From NCBI RefSeq assembly GCF_025371035.1, contig NZ_JANZXB010000006.1:124001-188000 (forward strand): 64,000 nt of DNA, in the 5' to 3' direction. Position 1 is the first letter of the stretch; every line of letters begins with the position of its first letter. Both the position numbers and the translations under genes were made by a program. Under the pieces are notes generated by a model, which worked only from the letters and a program-made list of their open reading frames with translations, made no database searches and was not told the origin of the DNA. Below are positions 1 to 10,083 of this stretch, in pieces. The stretch is from Sphingomonas sp. LC-1 (GTDB lineage Bacteria > Pseudomonadota > Alphaproteobacteria > Sphingomonadales > Sphingomonadaceae).

Positions 1-543
1 CATCGTACCCGACTGAAGGAAGATGTTGATCACGCTGGCGACGATCAGGCCGACCAGACCGATGATCAGAAAGGTGCCGAACGCCGACAGGTCACGCTTG
101 GTGGTATAGCCATAGAGGCTGAGCGCCGCGAAGCCCGCCGCCGTCGCGAAGAACGCGCCAGCGATCGAACCGCCGCTATAGACCAGGAAGATGGTCGACA
201 GCGACAGACCCATGACGACCGCGAATGCCCAGAACAGCATCTGCATCGTCGAGGTCTTCATCCGGTTGACGCCCATGCTCAGCGCGAACACGAAGCCGAG
301 CGGCGCGAACATGATGACATATTTGAGCGGACCGCCGTTCAGGAAGACCTGCGCGGCCATGCTGTCGCGCCCGCCCCATGCGAAGAGCAGCGCGACGATA
401 CCCGTCAGCAGCACACCCGACGTCATGTAGTTATAGACGGACAGCATGTACGAGCGCAGACCCGCATCATAGGCGGTCGAGCCTGTGGTGGCTGTGGTAC
501 CGAACGGCGCGGCGCTCGGCCGTGGATCAGACCAGTTTGCCAT
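1..543 (-). CDS. Bax inhibitor-1/YccA family membrane protein (C-terminus outside window)
   Basis: The reading frame runs from an ATG at 543 to the window edge without a stop, giving the first 181 residues. After a short polar N-terminus (about 30 residues) there are at least four hydrophobic spans and a central motif of the type found in the TMBIM/YccA family of inner-membrane proteins, which are linked to membrane-protein quality control (FtsH) and ion leak. The family usually has about 230-250 residues and seven membrane spans, so roughly 50-70 residues are missing here. It is transcribed away from the RNA ligase family gene starting at 667, and the 123-bp gap should hold both promoters. 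The family call is fairly secure; the specific role is not. Confidence 0.8.
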   Translation of the reverse strand, partial: MANWSDPRPSAAPFGTTATTGSTAYDAGLRSYMLSVYNYMTSGVLLTGIVALLFAWGGRDSMAAQVFLNGGPLKYVIMFAPLGFVFALSMGVNRMKTSTMQMLFWAFAVVMGLSLSTIFLVYSGGSIAGAFFATAAGFAALSLYGYTTKRDLSAFGTFLIIGLVGLIVASVINIFLQSGTM

Positions 544-666
544 GGTGAAACATTGCTCCTTTGCCCGGCCAGATGCCGGTTACGCGAAATATCGTCCCGT
601 TCGTGACTCATTTCAAGCGGGAGAGGTTCCCGTCGCGCCGACAGAGTGCGATAGACATGTTTTGTC

Positions 667-1221
667 ATGCTTCGCCTGTTCGTCGCCCTTCGCCCGCCCC
701 CTGCCATTCGCGACCTGCTGTCCGACGTCATGGACGGCGTGCCGCAGGCCCGGTGGCAGGATGACGATCAGCTTCACCTGACGCTGCGCTTCATCGGCGA
801 AGTCGATCGCCCGGTGGCGGAGGATGTCGCCGCCGCGCTAGGCCAGGTCCATGCCCCCGCACCCGTCGTCCGGATTTCGGGGGTCGGGGTGTTCGATCAT
901 CGCGGTCGGGTCGACACCCTATGGGCCGATGTCAGCCCGCAGGATGCGCTGGCGCACCTGCATCGCAAGGTGGATCAGGCCTGCGTGCGGGCCGGCCTGC
1001 CGCCGGATTCGCGTGCCTATCGCCCGCATGTCACGCTGGCCCGGCTGCCGCGCTCCGCGGGCGCCGCCCCCGAGATCGAGGGGTGGCGCGCTGTTCACGC
1101 CGGCCTGTCCAGCGCCCCCTTCGCCATGGAGCATATCCTGCTCTATCAAAGTCACCTGGGGCATGGGGGCGCATCCTATGAACCGGTGATGCGTTGGCCG
1201 CTCGATACCGGTGGACGATAA
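667..1221 (+). CDS. thpR: RNA 2',3'-cyclic phosphodiesterase (2'-5' RNA ligase family)
   Basis: 184 residues, the normal size for ThpR. Two HxTx motifs, HLTL at residue 37 and HVTL at residue 121, form the twin catalytic histidine pairs of the 2H phosphoesterase fold. Members hydrolyse RNA 2',3'-cyclic phosphate ends and can join 2'-5' linkages in vitro; the protein should be cytoplasmic. The ATG at 667 directly precedes the conserved N-terminal LRLFVAL strand, so the start is well placed. It is followed 42 bp later by sodC on the same strand, although no functional link is evident. Confidence 0.88.
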   Translation: MLRLFVALRPPPAIRDLLSDVMDGVPQARWQDDDQLHLTLRFIGEVDRPVAEDVAAALGQVHAPAPVVRISGVGVFDHRGRVDTLWADVSPQDALAHLHRKVDQACVRAGLPPDSRAYRPHVTLARLPRSAGAAPEIEGWRAVHAGLSSAPFAMEHILLYQSHLGHGGASYEPVMRWPLDTGGR

Positions 1222-1263
1222 GGCCGGACCGCCTATAGTTCTTTCGATCAGGGAGCTTCCGAC

Positions 1264-1800
1264 ATGAAATATATCGCATTGATGACCGGCGCCGTAGTCA
1301 CGCTCGGGCTGGCCGCCTGCGACCAGAACAAGATGGAAACCGGCTCCCCGGTCCCCGGCGGTCCCAGCGCAACCGCCAGCCTACGCACCGGCACCGGTGT
1401 CGAGGCCGGACGCGCGACCGCGACCGAGGTGGCGGGCGGGTTGCGCATCACGCTGGACGCGATGAACGTTCCGGCCGGGATGCACGGCGTCCATGTCCAC
1501 ACCGTGGGTCGCTGCGACGCGCCCGACTTCACCACGGCGGGCGGCCACTGGAACCCCACGCAGCGCCAGCATGGCAGCATGAACCCGCAGGGTCCGCATG
1601 AGGGCGATATGCCCAACATGACCGTCGGCAATGACGGGCGCGGGACGCTGGGCGTCGTGCTGCCGGGTGCGACCATGGCGGGACTGCTCGATGCGGACGG
1701 CTCGGCGATCGTCATCCATGCCGCCGCCGACGACCTGAAGACCGATCCGAGCGGCAATAGCGGCGGCCGCATCGCCTGCGGCGTGTTCCAGGCCAACTGA
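1264..1800 (+). CDS. sodC: Cu/Zn superoxide dismutase, lipoprotein
   Basis: 178 residues. The N-terminus is a lipoprotein signal with the lipobox LAAC (Cys20), so the enzyme should be anchored in the periplasm, where it dismutates superoxide. All metal-ligand motifs are visible: HGVHVH, GGHWNP, QRQHG, a downstream HEGD and the late VIHAAADD. The C-terminal SGNSGGRIACG carries the active-site arginine and the disulfide cysteine. The coding region between lipobox and domain is short and Pro/Thr-rich, typical of a linker. A HAD phosphatase starts 18 bp downstream and may share the transcript. Confidence 0.93.
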   Translation: MKYIALMTGAVVTLGLAACDQNKMETGSPVPGGPSATASLRTGTGVEAGRATATEVAGGLRITLDAMNVPAGMHGVHVHTVGRCDAPDFTTAGGHWNPTQRQHGSMNPQGPHEGDMPNMTVGNDGRGTLGVVLPGATMAGLLDADGSAIVIHAAADDLKTDPSGNSGGRIACGVFQAN

Positions 1801-1817
1801 TCCTCGCTGGAGCGCCG

Positions 1818-2480
1818 ATGACCAAAGCCCTGCCGACCCGCGCTTTTGGCGGTTTCCTGTTCGACATGGATGGGACGATCCTGAGTTCGATCGCCTCCGC
1901 CGAACGCGCCTGGACCGTCTGGGCGACACGGCAGGGGCTGGACGTCGCGGCGTTCCTGCCGACCATCCACGGGGTTCAGTCGGTCGAGACGATCCGGCGG
2001 CTGAACCTGCCCGGCATAGATCCGATCGCAGAAGCGCATGCACTGACCGAGGCGGAGATGCTGGATGTGGACGACGTCGTGCCGATCGGTGGCGCGGCCG
2101 CGTTTCTGGCCGCGCTGCCGCCGGATCGCTGGGCCATCGTCACCTCTGCACCCAAGCGGCTGGCGGAGGTACGGCTGAAGGCGGCGGGGCTGCCTTTACC
2201 CGGCGTGTTCGTGACGGCGGAGGATGCGGAGCGGAGCAAGCCCGCGCCCGATGGCTTCCTGCTCGGGGCCAAGCGGCTAGGCGTCGCGCCGAAGGATTGC
2301 CTGGCCTTCGAAGACGCCCCCGCCGGGATCGCGGCGGCCGAGGCGGCTGGGATGACGGTGGTGGTGATTACCGAGACGCATCGGGGAGCGATGGATACGC
2401 CCCATGCGACGGTGGCGGATTATCGCGACCTGGCGGTGGAGTGGGACGGCGCCAGCCTGAAGCTCGAACACCGGGTCTGA
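1818..2480 (+). CDS. HAD-IA family hydrolase (phosphatase/phosphoglucomutase-like)
   Basis: 220 residues with the four haloacid dehalogenase motifs: FDMDGT (nucleophile Asp16, acid/base Asp18), the Ser/Thr motif VTSAP, the lysine in SKPAPDGF, and FEDAPAG for magnesium. This arrangement with an alpha-helical cap after motif I is subfamily IA, which includes phosphoglycolate phosphatase, sugar phosphatases and beta-phosphoglucomutase. The FEDAPAGI motif resembles the sugar-phosphatase branch, but the substrate cannot be read from sequence. It follows sodC by 18 bp. A palindromic repeat lies just after the stop. Confidence 0.85.
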   Translation: MTKALPTRAFGGFLFDMDGTILSSIASAERAWTVWATRQGLDVAAFLPTIHGVQSVETIRRLNLPGIDPIAEAHALTEAEMLDVDDVVPIGGAAAFLAALPPDRWAIVTSAPKRLAEVRLKAAGLPLPGVFVTAEDAERSKPAPDGFLLGAKRLGVAPKDCLAFEDAPAGIAAAEAAGMTVVVITETHRGAMDTPHATVADYRDLAVEWDGASLKLEHRV

Positions 2481-2491
2481 TCCAACCTGTT

Positions 2492-2672
2492 CCCCGGCGA
2501 AGGCCGGGGTCCAGTTTCTATCCGGCCGAGATGGCGGGATATCGCCGCGTGGGAGGCAGATGCCCCCCGCCATTGAAAAGCCATAGCAACTGGGCCGCAG
2601 CTTTTGCCGGGGAACGGGCTAGAGATTGCTTGCCCTCCCCAACCCCGTTCAGCCTGAGCGCGGTCGAAGGCT
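2492..2672. repeat. REP-like palindromic intergenic repeats (family A pair plus family B unit)
   Basis: The gap between the HAD gene and sufA holds a family A palindrome at 2492-2514 (CCCCGGCGAAGGCCGGGG followed by TCCAG). A degenerate inverted partner lies at about 2589-2614. A family B unit (CAGCCTGAGCGCGGTCGAAGG) occupies 2647-2670. The same families recur inside and around the T2SS operon and near 22.87 and 60.4 kb. Between converging genes they may act as bidirectional RNA stem-loops. Confidence 0.75.
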
Positions 2673-2684
2673 AAGCCCTCCCCC

Positions 2685-3038
2685 TCAAACCGTGAAGCTT
2701 TCCCCGCACCCGCACGCGCCCTTGGCATTGGGATTCTGGAACACGAAGCCCGCCGTGAAGTCGTCCTCGACCCAATCCATGGTCGACCCGATCAGATACA
2801 GGATCGAGCCGCCATCGACGAACAGCGTGCCGCCGGGCGTATCGATCTTCTCGTCGAACGCCTTAGCCTTGGTGACGTAATCCACCGAATAGGCCAGACC
2901 CGAGCATCCCCGGCGCGGCGTTGACAGCTTGACCCCGATCGCCCCCTCCGGCGCACGCGCCATCAGGTCGGCGATCCGCGCCTCGGCCGAGGGCGTCAGG
3001 TTCAACGCGGCAGGACGCGGGCGGAGTGTGGTCGCCAT
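2685..3038 (-). CDS. sufA: A-type iron-sulfur carrier protein
   Basis: 117 residues. The three invariant cysteines of the A-type carrier (IscA/SufA/ErpA) fold are present: Cys in RGCSG and the C-terminal CGCGESF pair. These hold a [2Fe-2S] or [4Fe-4S] cluster for transfer from the SufBCD scaffold to apoproteins. The ATG at 3038 was chosen because the family domain begins about 15 residues later and it sits just after the sufT stop (3041). It is the last gene of the suf operon. ErpA and SufA cannot be separated with certainty, but the operon position favours SufA. Confidence 0.88.
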   Translation of the reverse strand: MATTLRPRPAALNLTPSAEARIADLMARAPEGAIGVKLSTPRRGCSGLAYSVDYVTKAKAFDEKIDTPGGTLFVDGGSILYLIGSTMDWVEDDFTAGFVFQNPNAKGACGCGESFTV

Positions 3039-3040
3039 GG

Positions 3041-3499
3041 TCAGAGCATCCCCAGTTCGAGCTTGGCGTCGTCCGACATCTTCTGCGGGTCCCAGGGCGG
3101 GTCCCAGATCAGGTTGACGTCGGCGGTCGCGATCCCCGGCACGGCCGAGACGCGCAGTTCGACCTCGCCCGGCATCGACTCGGCGACCGGGCAATGCGGG
3201 GTGGTCAGCGTCATGGTCACGATCGCATGGCCGCCCTCGGTCACCTCGACGCCGTAGATCAGCCCCAGGTCATAGATGTTGACCGGGATTTCGGGGTCGT
3301 AAATGTCCTTCAGCGCGTCAATGATCCCGTCATACAGCGCGCCGCCCGGCTGGGTCGGATCGTCGGCGGTCGGCTTTTGCGAGAGAAAGCCCGACAGATA
3401 GTCGCGCTGCCGCTCGGCCGGTGCCTCGACCACGTCCTGCACGCGCGCCTTGGGCGGCTGTGCGACGCTGTCCACTTCCTCGATCTTATAGTCGCTCAT
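3041..3499 (-). CDS. sufT: SUF maturation factor SufT (MIP18/DUF59 family)
   Basis: 152 residues. The MIP18 (DUF59) domain occupies roughly residues 50-150 and includes the signature DPEIPVNIYDLGLIY and the LTTPHCPVAE motif with its conserved cysteine. SufT proteins help mature iron-sulfur enzymes and are common in SUF-only bacteria. The first 45 residues form a variable, charged extension. Its ATG overlaps the sufS stop by 4 bp, and sufA follows almost immediately, so translation is probably coupled. Confidence 0.88.
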   Translation of the reverse strand: MSDYKIEEVDSVAQPPKARVQDVVEAPAERQRDYLSGFLSQKPTADDPTQPGGALYDGIIDALKDIYDPEIPVNIYDLGLIYGVEVTEGGHAIVTMTLTTPHCPVAESMPGEVELRVSAVPGIATADVNLIWDPPWDPQKMSDDAKLELGML

Positions 3500-4701
3500 C
3501 CGAAAATCCTCGTGACCCGCCGGACGCCATCCACCAGCGCCGCGACGTCATCGGGTCCGTTATACACGCCGAAACTCGCCCGCGCGGTGGCGGGCAAGCC
3601 GAGCGCCTCCATCAAGGGCTGGGCGCAATGATGGCCCGCCCGGATCGCCACCCGGCTTTCGTCCAATATGGTGCCGATGTCGTGGGGATGAACCCCCTCG
3701 ACCGCGAAACTGACGATTCCGGCGGAGTCCTCCGGCCCCAGCAGTCGCACCGAATTGATCGCCGACAGCCCCTCGCGCGCCTGCGCGACCAGGGCGGCCT
3801 CATGCGCATGGATCGCGTCCAGCCCGATGGCCGACACATAGTCGATCGCGGCATGGAGCCCGAGCGCCCCGACGATATGCGGCGTCCCCGCCTCGAACCG
3901 GCCGGGCGGCGGGGCATAGGTCGTCTTCTCGAAGCTCACCCGGTCGATCATCGACCCACCACCCTGATAGGGCGGCATCGCCTCGAGCAGTTCGGGCCGC
4001 GCCCACAGCACGCCGATCCCGGTTGGGCCATAGAGCTTGTGGCCCGAGAAGACATAGAAGTCGCAGTCGAGCGCCTTCACATCGACCGCGATGCGCGGCA
4101 CCGCCTGGCACCCATCGAGCAGGATCTTCGCGCCAACCCGATGCGCCAGATCGGCCGCACGACGCCCGTCGAGCACCGATCCCAGCACATTCGACACATG
4201 GCCCAGCGACACCAGCTTATGCGCCGGGGTCAGCATCCGCGCCATCGCGTCCAGATCGATGCGGTGATCGTGCGTCAGCGGCAGCACGTCGATCGCGACG
4301 CCCAGCCGCTCGGCGACCATCTGCCACGGCACGATGTTGGAATGATGCTCCAGCATCGACAACAGGATACGGTCGCCCGCCTTTAGGTTCGTAGCGGCCC
4401 AGCATTGCGCGACGAGGTTGATCCCCTCGGTCGCGCCGCGCGTGAAGACGATCTCGTTCGCCGATCCCGCCCCGATGAACCGCGCCGTCGCCTCGCGCGC
4501 CGCCTCATAGGCGAGCGTCATGTCGGCCGAACGCTGATAGACGCCGCGATGCACCGTGGCGTAGCTGGTGTCATAGGCGCGGGTGATCGCGTCGATGACG
4601 GCCTGCGGCTTCTGTGCGGTCGCGGCGGTGTCGAGATAGGCCCAGCCGTCCGGGATGGCGGGGAAATCCGCCACCCGGTCGAGAGGCGCGGCGCTCGTCA
4701 A
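3496..4701 (-). CDS. sufS: Cysteine desulfurase SufS
   Basis: 401 residues, a fold-type I PLP enzyme of the group II (SufS/CsdA) desulfurases. The PLP lysine is in FSGHKLYGPTGIG, and the active-site cysteine is in the short loop GHHCAQP near residue 360, which donates persulfide for cluster assembly. The predicted start is TTG at 4701, overlapping the sufD stop as TTGA. The region right after it aligns with the family N-terminus, which supports this weak start. No SufE or SufU gene is in this operon, so the sulfur acceptor must be encoded elsewhere or SufB/SufD is used directly. Confidence 0.93.
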   Translation of the reverse strand: MTSAAPLDRVADFPAIPDGWAYLDTAATAQKPQAVIDAITRAYDTSYATVHRGVYQRSADMTLAYEAAREATARFIGAGSANEIVFTRGATEGINLVAQCWAATNLKAGDRILLSMLEHHSNIVPWQMVAERLGVAIDVLPLTHDHRIDLDAMARMLTPAHKLVSLGHVSNVLGSVLDGRRAADLAHRVGAKILLDGCQAVPRIAVDVKALDCDFYVFSGHKLYGPTGIGVLWARPELLEAMPPYQGGGSMIDRVSFEKTTYAPPPGRFEAGTPHIVGALGLHAAIDYVSAIGLDAIHAHEAALVAQAREGLSAINSVRLLGPEDSAGIVSFAVEGVHPHDIGTILDESRVAIRAGHHCAQPLMEALGLPATARASFGVYNGPDDVAALVDGVRRVTRIFG

Positions 4702-5773
4702 AGCGCCGCCTCCAGCCAGGCGTCCGCGTCCGCCGCAAAGGCCTCGCGCACCACCTCGTTACCGATCCGGTCGATCGCGTCCGCTACGAAGGCACGGGTC
4801 AGCAGCGCCTGTGCGCGGGGCTTCGGAATGCCGCGGCTCTGCATGTAGAACAGCGCCTTGGCATCGAGTTCGCCCACGGTCGCGCCGTGCGCGCACTTCA
4901 CGTCGTCGGCGAAGATTTCCAGCTCGGGCTTGAGGTTCACCGTCGCGGTCCGCTGGAGCAGCAGGCCGCGAAGCGACTGTTCGCCATCGGTCTTCTGCGC
5001 ATCACGCGCCACTTCGACACGTGCAGCGAGGCTCGCCTGACTGCGATCGGCAGCAACCGCGCGCCACAACTGATGGCTCTGGCCGTTCAGCGCGGCATGG
5101 CGCAGGCCCACCGCGCACTCCTGCTTCAATTCGCCCTTGGTCAGCAGCGCACCACCGAACTCGGCATAAGCACCGTCGCCGGTCTGGGTGATCCCACCGT
5201 CGATCCGCGCGCCCATATTCCCCGCCGCCAGGAAGGTTGCGGTCAGGCTCGCGCCCTCGCCCAGCTCGGCTTCCTCGCGCAGCGACACGAAGCCGTCGTC
5301 CTGCAACAGCCGCACCGCGCGCATCAGCCGCGCCGATGCGGCGAGCTTCAGCCGCGTCAGCCGGTTGGTCCAGCCGCGCCCGACATAGGTCTCATAGACC
5401 TGCGCCGCCGCATCCTCGGCCAGAACGATCTCGGCGGGCAGATGGTTGGCCGCGCCGCTGGCGACATGGACGATCTGTACGGGCTCCGCGACCGCGTCAC
5501 GCTCCAGCCGCAGCGACCAGCCGCGCCCAAGCGCTTGGCGACCCAACGGATGATCGCTCGCGTCGATCTGGGTCAGCTGGACCGGGCCGAGGCTGCTGGC
5601 GCTTTCATCCAGCACGCCGTCGACGAACAGCAACCGCGCGCCCGGCAGATCGAGGAAGCGATCCGCGCCCGCCACCGGCACCGCCCGCTCGCTCTCCGCC
5701 GCGCGGCGAAGCGCATCGATATCGGCCCAGCGCCAGGCCTCCTCACGCGTGGAGGGGAGTTCCAGCGTGGTGG

Positions 5774-5777
<4 letters not shown>
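4698..5777 (-). CDS. sufD: Fe-S cluster assembly scaffold subunit SufD
   Basis: 359 residues, shorter and more divergent than SufB, as usual for SufD. The C-terminal beta-helix end with DVKCAHGATVGELD and the following SRGIPKPRAQALL is the diagnostic SufB/SufD family block; it includes the conserved histidine (KCAHGA) used in cluster formation at the SufB-SufD interface. The start is GTG at 5777, overlapping the sufC stop as GTGA. It would form the SufBC2D complex with its neighbours. Confidence 0.9.
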
Positions 5778-6512
<735 letters not shown>

Positions 6513-6526
<14 letters not shown>

Positions 6527-6764
6527 TTGCGACCATCAGCTTGGAAGGCCGTCGTCCAGCCTTCTTGTTCAGGAAAAGTAGTATTGGGGCAAAATAGAAA
6601 AATGCAGCTACGATTGCCCAAACGAGCATGCCTTCCGATGTACTTTCAGCGCTAAATTCCGGCCACAATGGAATTTCCAAAGTGACCACACTCCAAAGCA
6701 GAATTGGAAGGGCTACAGCCAACCATAAAATTGCCACGGACCAGAAAGCGACGAAGCGTATCAC
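6513..6764 (-). CDS. Small two-span membrane protein embedded in the suf operon
   Basis: 83 residues, starting at GTG 6764 that overlaps the sufB stop (GTGA) and ending 14 bp inside sufC. Two hydrophobic stretches (about residues 5-30 and 47-65) are separated by an acidic loop, with a basic tail (KKAGRRPSK). I recognise no family. The base composition is clearly AT-richer than sufB and sufC on either side, with codons such as ATA, AAA and TTT, which suggests late insertion into the operon. Overlaps at both ends argue that it is translated. A role in the SUF pathway is possible but unsupported. Confidence 0.6.
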
Positions 6765-8224
6765 CCCACGCTCCCCTCCAGCGAAATCCCCAGCAGCTTC
6801 TGCGCTTCGACCGCGAATTCCATCGGCAGCTGCTGCAGCACCTCGCGCGCAAAACCGTTGACGATCAGCGCGACCGCCGCTTCCTGGTCCAGCCCACGGC
6901 TCATCGCATAGAAGAGCTGGTCCTCGCTGATCTTGCTGGTTGTCGCCTCATGCTCGATCTGCGCGCTGGGGTTCTTCACCTCGATATACGGCACGGTATG
7001 CGCGCCGCACTGGTCGCCCAGCAACAGGCTGTCGCACTGGGTGAAGTTGCGAACATTCTCGGCGGTCGCCGCCACGCGGACAAGGCCGCGATAGGTGTTG
7101 TCCGAACGCCCGGCCGAAATCCCCTTCGACACGATGGTGGAACGGGTATTCTTGCCCAGATGGATCATCTTGGTGCCGGTATCGGCCTGCTGGCGATTAT
7201 TGGTCACCGCGACCGAGTAGAACTCGCCGACCGATCCGTCGCCCGCCAGCACACAGGACGGGTATTTCCACGTCACCGCCGAGCCGGTTTCGACCTGGGT
7301 CCACGACACCTTGCTATTCTTGCCCTGACACAGCGCCCGCTTGGTGACGAAATTGTAGATGCCACCGACGCCATTCTCGTCGCCCGGATACCAGTTCTGG
7401 ACGGTCGAGTACTTGATCTCGGCATCGTCCAGCGCGACCAGCTCGACGACCGCCGCGTGCAGCTGGTTCTCGTCGCGCATCGGCGCGGTGCAGCCTTCGA
7501 GATAGGAGACATAGGCCCCCTTGTCCGCGACGATCAGCGTGCGCTCAAACTGGCCGGTATTCTCCGCGTTGATGCGGAAATAGGTCGACAGCTCCATCGG
7601 GCAGCGAACGCCCTCGGGGATGTAGACGAAAGTGCCGTCGGAGAAGACCGCCGAGTTGAGCGTCGCGAAGTAGTTATCGCGCTGCGGCACGACCTTGCCC
7701 AGCCACTTGCGGACCAGATCGGGATATTCCTTGATCGCCTCGGAGATCGACCGGAAGATGACGCCTGCCGCTTCCAGCTCCTTGCGGAAGGTGGTCGCGA
7801 CGGACACCGAGTCGAACACCGCGTCGACCGCGACCTTGCGCGCACCCTCCACGCCCGCCAGCACTTCCTGCTCGGCGATGGGGATGCCCAGCTTTTCGTA
7901 GGTGCGGCGAATCTCGGGGTCGAGCTCGTCCAGCGACGCGATCGTCTTTTTCTGCTTGGGCTCCGCGTAGTAATACGCGTCCTGATAGTCGATCGGCGGG
8001 ATGTTGAGCTTGGCCCAGTCGGGCGTCTCCAGCGTCTGCCACAGGCGAAACGCCTTCAGCCGCCAGTCGAGCATCCATTCGGGCTCGCCCTTCTTGGCCG
8101 AGATATAGCGGACCGTATCCTCGCTCAGCCCCTTGGGCGCGAAGTCCTGCTCGATCTCGGTGGCGAAGCCCCACTCATACTTCTTGTTGGCGGCGGCGAG
8201 CGCCTCTGCGTTTTTCGTGGCCAT
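6761..8224 (-). CDS. sufB: Fe-S cluster assembly scaffold subunit SufB
   Basis: 487 residues, the normal length. Conserved blocks include the N-terminal basic region, the central beta-helix and the C-terminal [20 protein letters not shown] followed by [15 protein letters not shown], which contains the residues that build the nascent cluster. Its ATG at 8224 overlaps the stop of the Rrf2 regulator, so regulator and first scaffold gene are translationally coupled. It is the first structural gene of the suf operon. Confidence 0.96.
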   Translation of the reverse strand: MATKNAEALAAANKKYEWGFATEIEQDFAPKGLSEDTVRYISAKKGEPEWMLDWRLKAFRLWQTLETPDWAKLNIPPIDYQDAYYYAEPKQKKTIASLDELDPEIRRTYEKLGIPIAEQEVLAGVEGARKVAVDAVFDSVSVATTFRKELEAAGVIFRSISEAIKEYPDLVRKWLGKVVPQRDNYFATLNSAVFSDGTFVYIPEGVRCPMELSTYFRINAENTGQFERTLIVADKGAYVSYLEGCTAPMRDENQLHAAVVELVALDDAEIKYSTVQNWYPGDENGVGGIYNFVTKRALCQGKNSKVSWTQVETGSAVTWKYPSCVLAGDGSVGEFYSVAVTNNRQQADTGTKMIHLGKNTRSTIVSKGISAGRSDNTYRGLVRVAATAENVRNFTQCDSLLLGDQCGAHTVPYIEVKNPSAQIEHEATTSKISEDQLFYAMSRGLDQEAAVALIVNGFAREVLQQLPMEFAVEAQKLLGISLEGSVG

Positions 8225-8679
8225 CAGGCGAATACCCCCGGACGCAGATCGGCGCCCATCACTTGCGATTCAACAGGATCGGCGGCGAGCGTCGCGAGCG
8301 TCACCCCGGAAAAGGCGGCGCGTACCGCCTGATTGACGACATGCCAATGCGGCCGGACGCGACATTGCATTTCCAGGCCGCAGTCATGCGCGGCGCCCTC
8401 GACACAGGCGGTCAGCGCGATCGGGCCGTCCACCGCCTCGACGATGTCGGCCAGGCTGATCGTATCGGCATCGCGGGCGAGGCGGATGCCGCCGCCGGTG
8501 CCGCGTGTGCTCTCTATCAGGCCAGCGCCCGCCAGACGGCTGACCAGCTTCTGCGCGGTGGGCAGCGGCACGCCCGTCTGGCCGGCCAGCAGGGTCGCAT
8601 TGCTCCGCCCACCGGCACCTTCGCGCGCGGCGGCGGTCATCATCACGACCGCGTAATCGGCTAGGCTGGAAAGGCGCAT
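8224..8679 (-). CDS. Rrf2-family Fe-S-responsive regulator of the suf operon (IscR/SufR-like)
   Basis: 151 residues from the ATG at 8679. An upstream in-frame start is possible, but [11 protein letters not shown] is the canonical Rrf2 N-terminus. A winged helix (residues 1-60) is followed by three cysteines (in LTACVEG, HDCGLE and MQCRVRPHW), spaced like the [2Fe-2S] ligands of Rrf2 regulators. It heads the operon and overlaps sufB, so it probably autoregulates according to cluster status. A dyad just upstream (8698-8717) is a candidate operator. IscR-type and SufR-type assignments cannot be separated here. Confidence 0.88.
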   Translation of the reverse strand: MRLSSLADYAVVMMTAAAREGAGGRSNATLLAGQTGVPLPTAQKLVSRLAGAGLIESTRGTGGGIRLARDADTISLADIVEAVDGPIALTACVEGAAHDCGLEMQCRVRPHWHVVNQAVRAAFSGVTLATLAADPVESQVMGADLRPGVFA

Positions 8680-8697
8680 GAACTCCCAATCGGATGG

Positions 8698-8717
8698 ATT
8701 TGGTCCGATTGGCAAAT
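8698..8717 (-). promoter_or_regulatory. Candidate operator of the suf operon
   Basis: An inverted repeat ATTTG (8698-8702) with CAAAT (8713-8717) lies about 19 bp before the start of the Rrf2 gene. It is AT-rich compared with its surroundings and centred where a repressor would block transcription. This is a pattern call only; it does not exactly match the E. coli IscR type 1 site. Confidence 0.35.
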
Positions 8718-8782
8718 GGGCGTGAGGGGCCGGTTCGTCAACCGCGAATACGTACGGGATTTTCGATCGGTGTGAGTGAAAT

Positions 8783-8894
8783 CCTCCCCGGCACGGGGAG
8801 GGGGACCGCCGCGAAGCGGTGGTGGAGGGGTGTCGCCGCTGATGGGGACACCCCTCCGTCAGTCCTTCGGACTGCCCCCGCCCCGGGGAGGGGG
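8783..8894. repeat. Family C palindromic repeat
   Basis: About 112 bp bounded by CCTCCCCGGCACGGGGAGG at the left and CCCCGGGGAGGG at the right. Internal inverted pieces include CCGCCGCGAAGCGGTGG and CCCTCC(GTCAGTCCTTCGGACTG)CC. A second copy, with a different core, lies inside gspI (14608-14734). Here it fills the gap between the suf promoter and the 3' end of the dehydrogenase gene. Confidence 0.75.
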
Positions 8895-8904
8895 GGAATT
8901 AAAG

Positions 8905-9951
8905 TCAGCGCCCGATCAGGCCTTGTGCGATCTCGTCCGCCACGTCCGAGGCCGGATGGCCCGTCTCGGCCGACCGCTGCCACACCTGTTCCAGCCGCTC
9001 GGGGATCTTGGCGATGCGCGCCATGACCTCGGCCGCGTCGCCCTGGCCCAGATATTCCAAGCCGACATTGATAATGCCGCCCGCGTTGATGACGTAATCA
9101 GGGGCATAGAGGATGCCCGCTTCCGCCACGCGTGCGCCGTCCTCGCGGGTCGCCAGCTGGTTGTTGGCGCCGCCCGCGACGACCTTCGCCTTCAGCCGCT
9201 GGATCGAATCGGCGGTCAGCACCGCGCCCAGTGCATTGGGGCTGACCAGATCGACATCGGCGAACAGGATCTCGTCGGCCGAGGCAACGCTCGCGCCCAG
9301 TTCCGCCGCCATCGCTTCGGCGCGGGCCTGGTCGACGTCGGCGATGGTCAGCACCGCGCCGTCCTTGGCCAACAGCTTGGCCAGACCGCCACCGACCGAG
9401 CCGACGCCCTGGATCGCGACGCGGACGCCCTTCATGTCGGTCGCGCCCAGTCCGCGCTTGGCGGCGGCCTTGACGCCCAGATAGACGCCGTGCGCGGTGT
9501 AGGGGCCGGGATCGCCGCCCGCCGCGCCGCTCGCGACCGGCAGGCCGGAGACATAGCGGGTCTGGGTCGCGATGACCTTCATCCGCTCCTCGGACATGCC
9601 CACGTCCTCGGCGGTGACGTAACGGCCACCCAGCGATTCGACCGCGCGGCCGAATGCCTCGAGCTGCGCGGTGGTGATGACGTCACCCGGCTTGGCCGCA
9701 AGCACCACGCCCTTGCCACCGCCCAGCGCCAGGCCGGCCATCGCATTCTTATAGCTCATGCCGCGCGACAGGCGCAGCGCGTCGGTGATGGCGAGCGCGG
9801 GGGTGGCATAATGCCAGAAGCGCGCACCGCCCGCCGCCGGGCCGAGATGGGTGGAATGCACCGCGATCACCGCCTGCAACCCCGATGCGGGATCGGTGAA
9901 CAGATGCACGCCTTCATGCGCGTCGAAATCGGGAAAGCCCCAGTTCGTCAT
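8905..9951 (-). CDS. Glu/Leu/Phe/Val-type amino-acid dehydrogenase
   Basis: 348 residues from ATG 9951, chosen over an upstream in-frame start because AAGGACGAG forms a good ribosome site just before it. The N-terminal catalytic domain contains GGGKGVV, with the active-site lysine region, and AEDVGMS. The Rossmann domain shows GVGSVGGGLAKLL and ends with GGANNQL. This is the leucine/valine/phenylalanine dehydrogenase branch, shorter than glutamate dehydrogenases, which deaminates hydrophobic amino acids with NAD. Exact substrate preference is not readable. It stands alone. Confidence 0.85.
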   Translation of the reverse strand: MTNWGFPDFDAHEGVHLFTDPASGLQAVIAVHSTHLGPAAGGARFWHYATPALAITDALRLSRGMSYKNAMAGLALGGGKGVVLAAKPGDVITTAQLEAFGRAVESLGGRYVTAEDVGMSEERMKVIATQTRYVSGLPVASGAAGGDPGPYTAHGVYLGVKAAAKRGLGATDMKGVRVAIQGVGSVGGGLAKLLAKDGAVLTIADVDQARAEAMAAELGASVASADEILFADVDLVSPNALGAVLTADSIQRLKAKVVAGGANNQLATREDGARVAEAGILYAPDYVINAGGIINVGLEYLGQGDAAEVMARIAKIPERLEQVWQRSAETGHPASDVADEIAQGLIGR

Positions 9952-10083
9952 GCTCGTCCTTCGGTCCGACAAAAGCGGAACCGGACCGAGTCTTCCGATC
10001 CGGCCACCCTATCGGTGAGGATTTAGGGGGGACACGGGCACGAAAGGGGCCGGTGCCGTGGCCAGAGAAATGGCCGGGAAGAA

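Noticed and set aside
6704-8332. Open frame of over 540 codons opposite sufB
   Set aside because: sufB has the conserved family blocks; the opposing frame is rich in Arg/Gln/Asp/Gly without any fold pattern.
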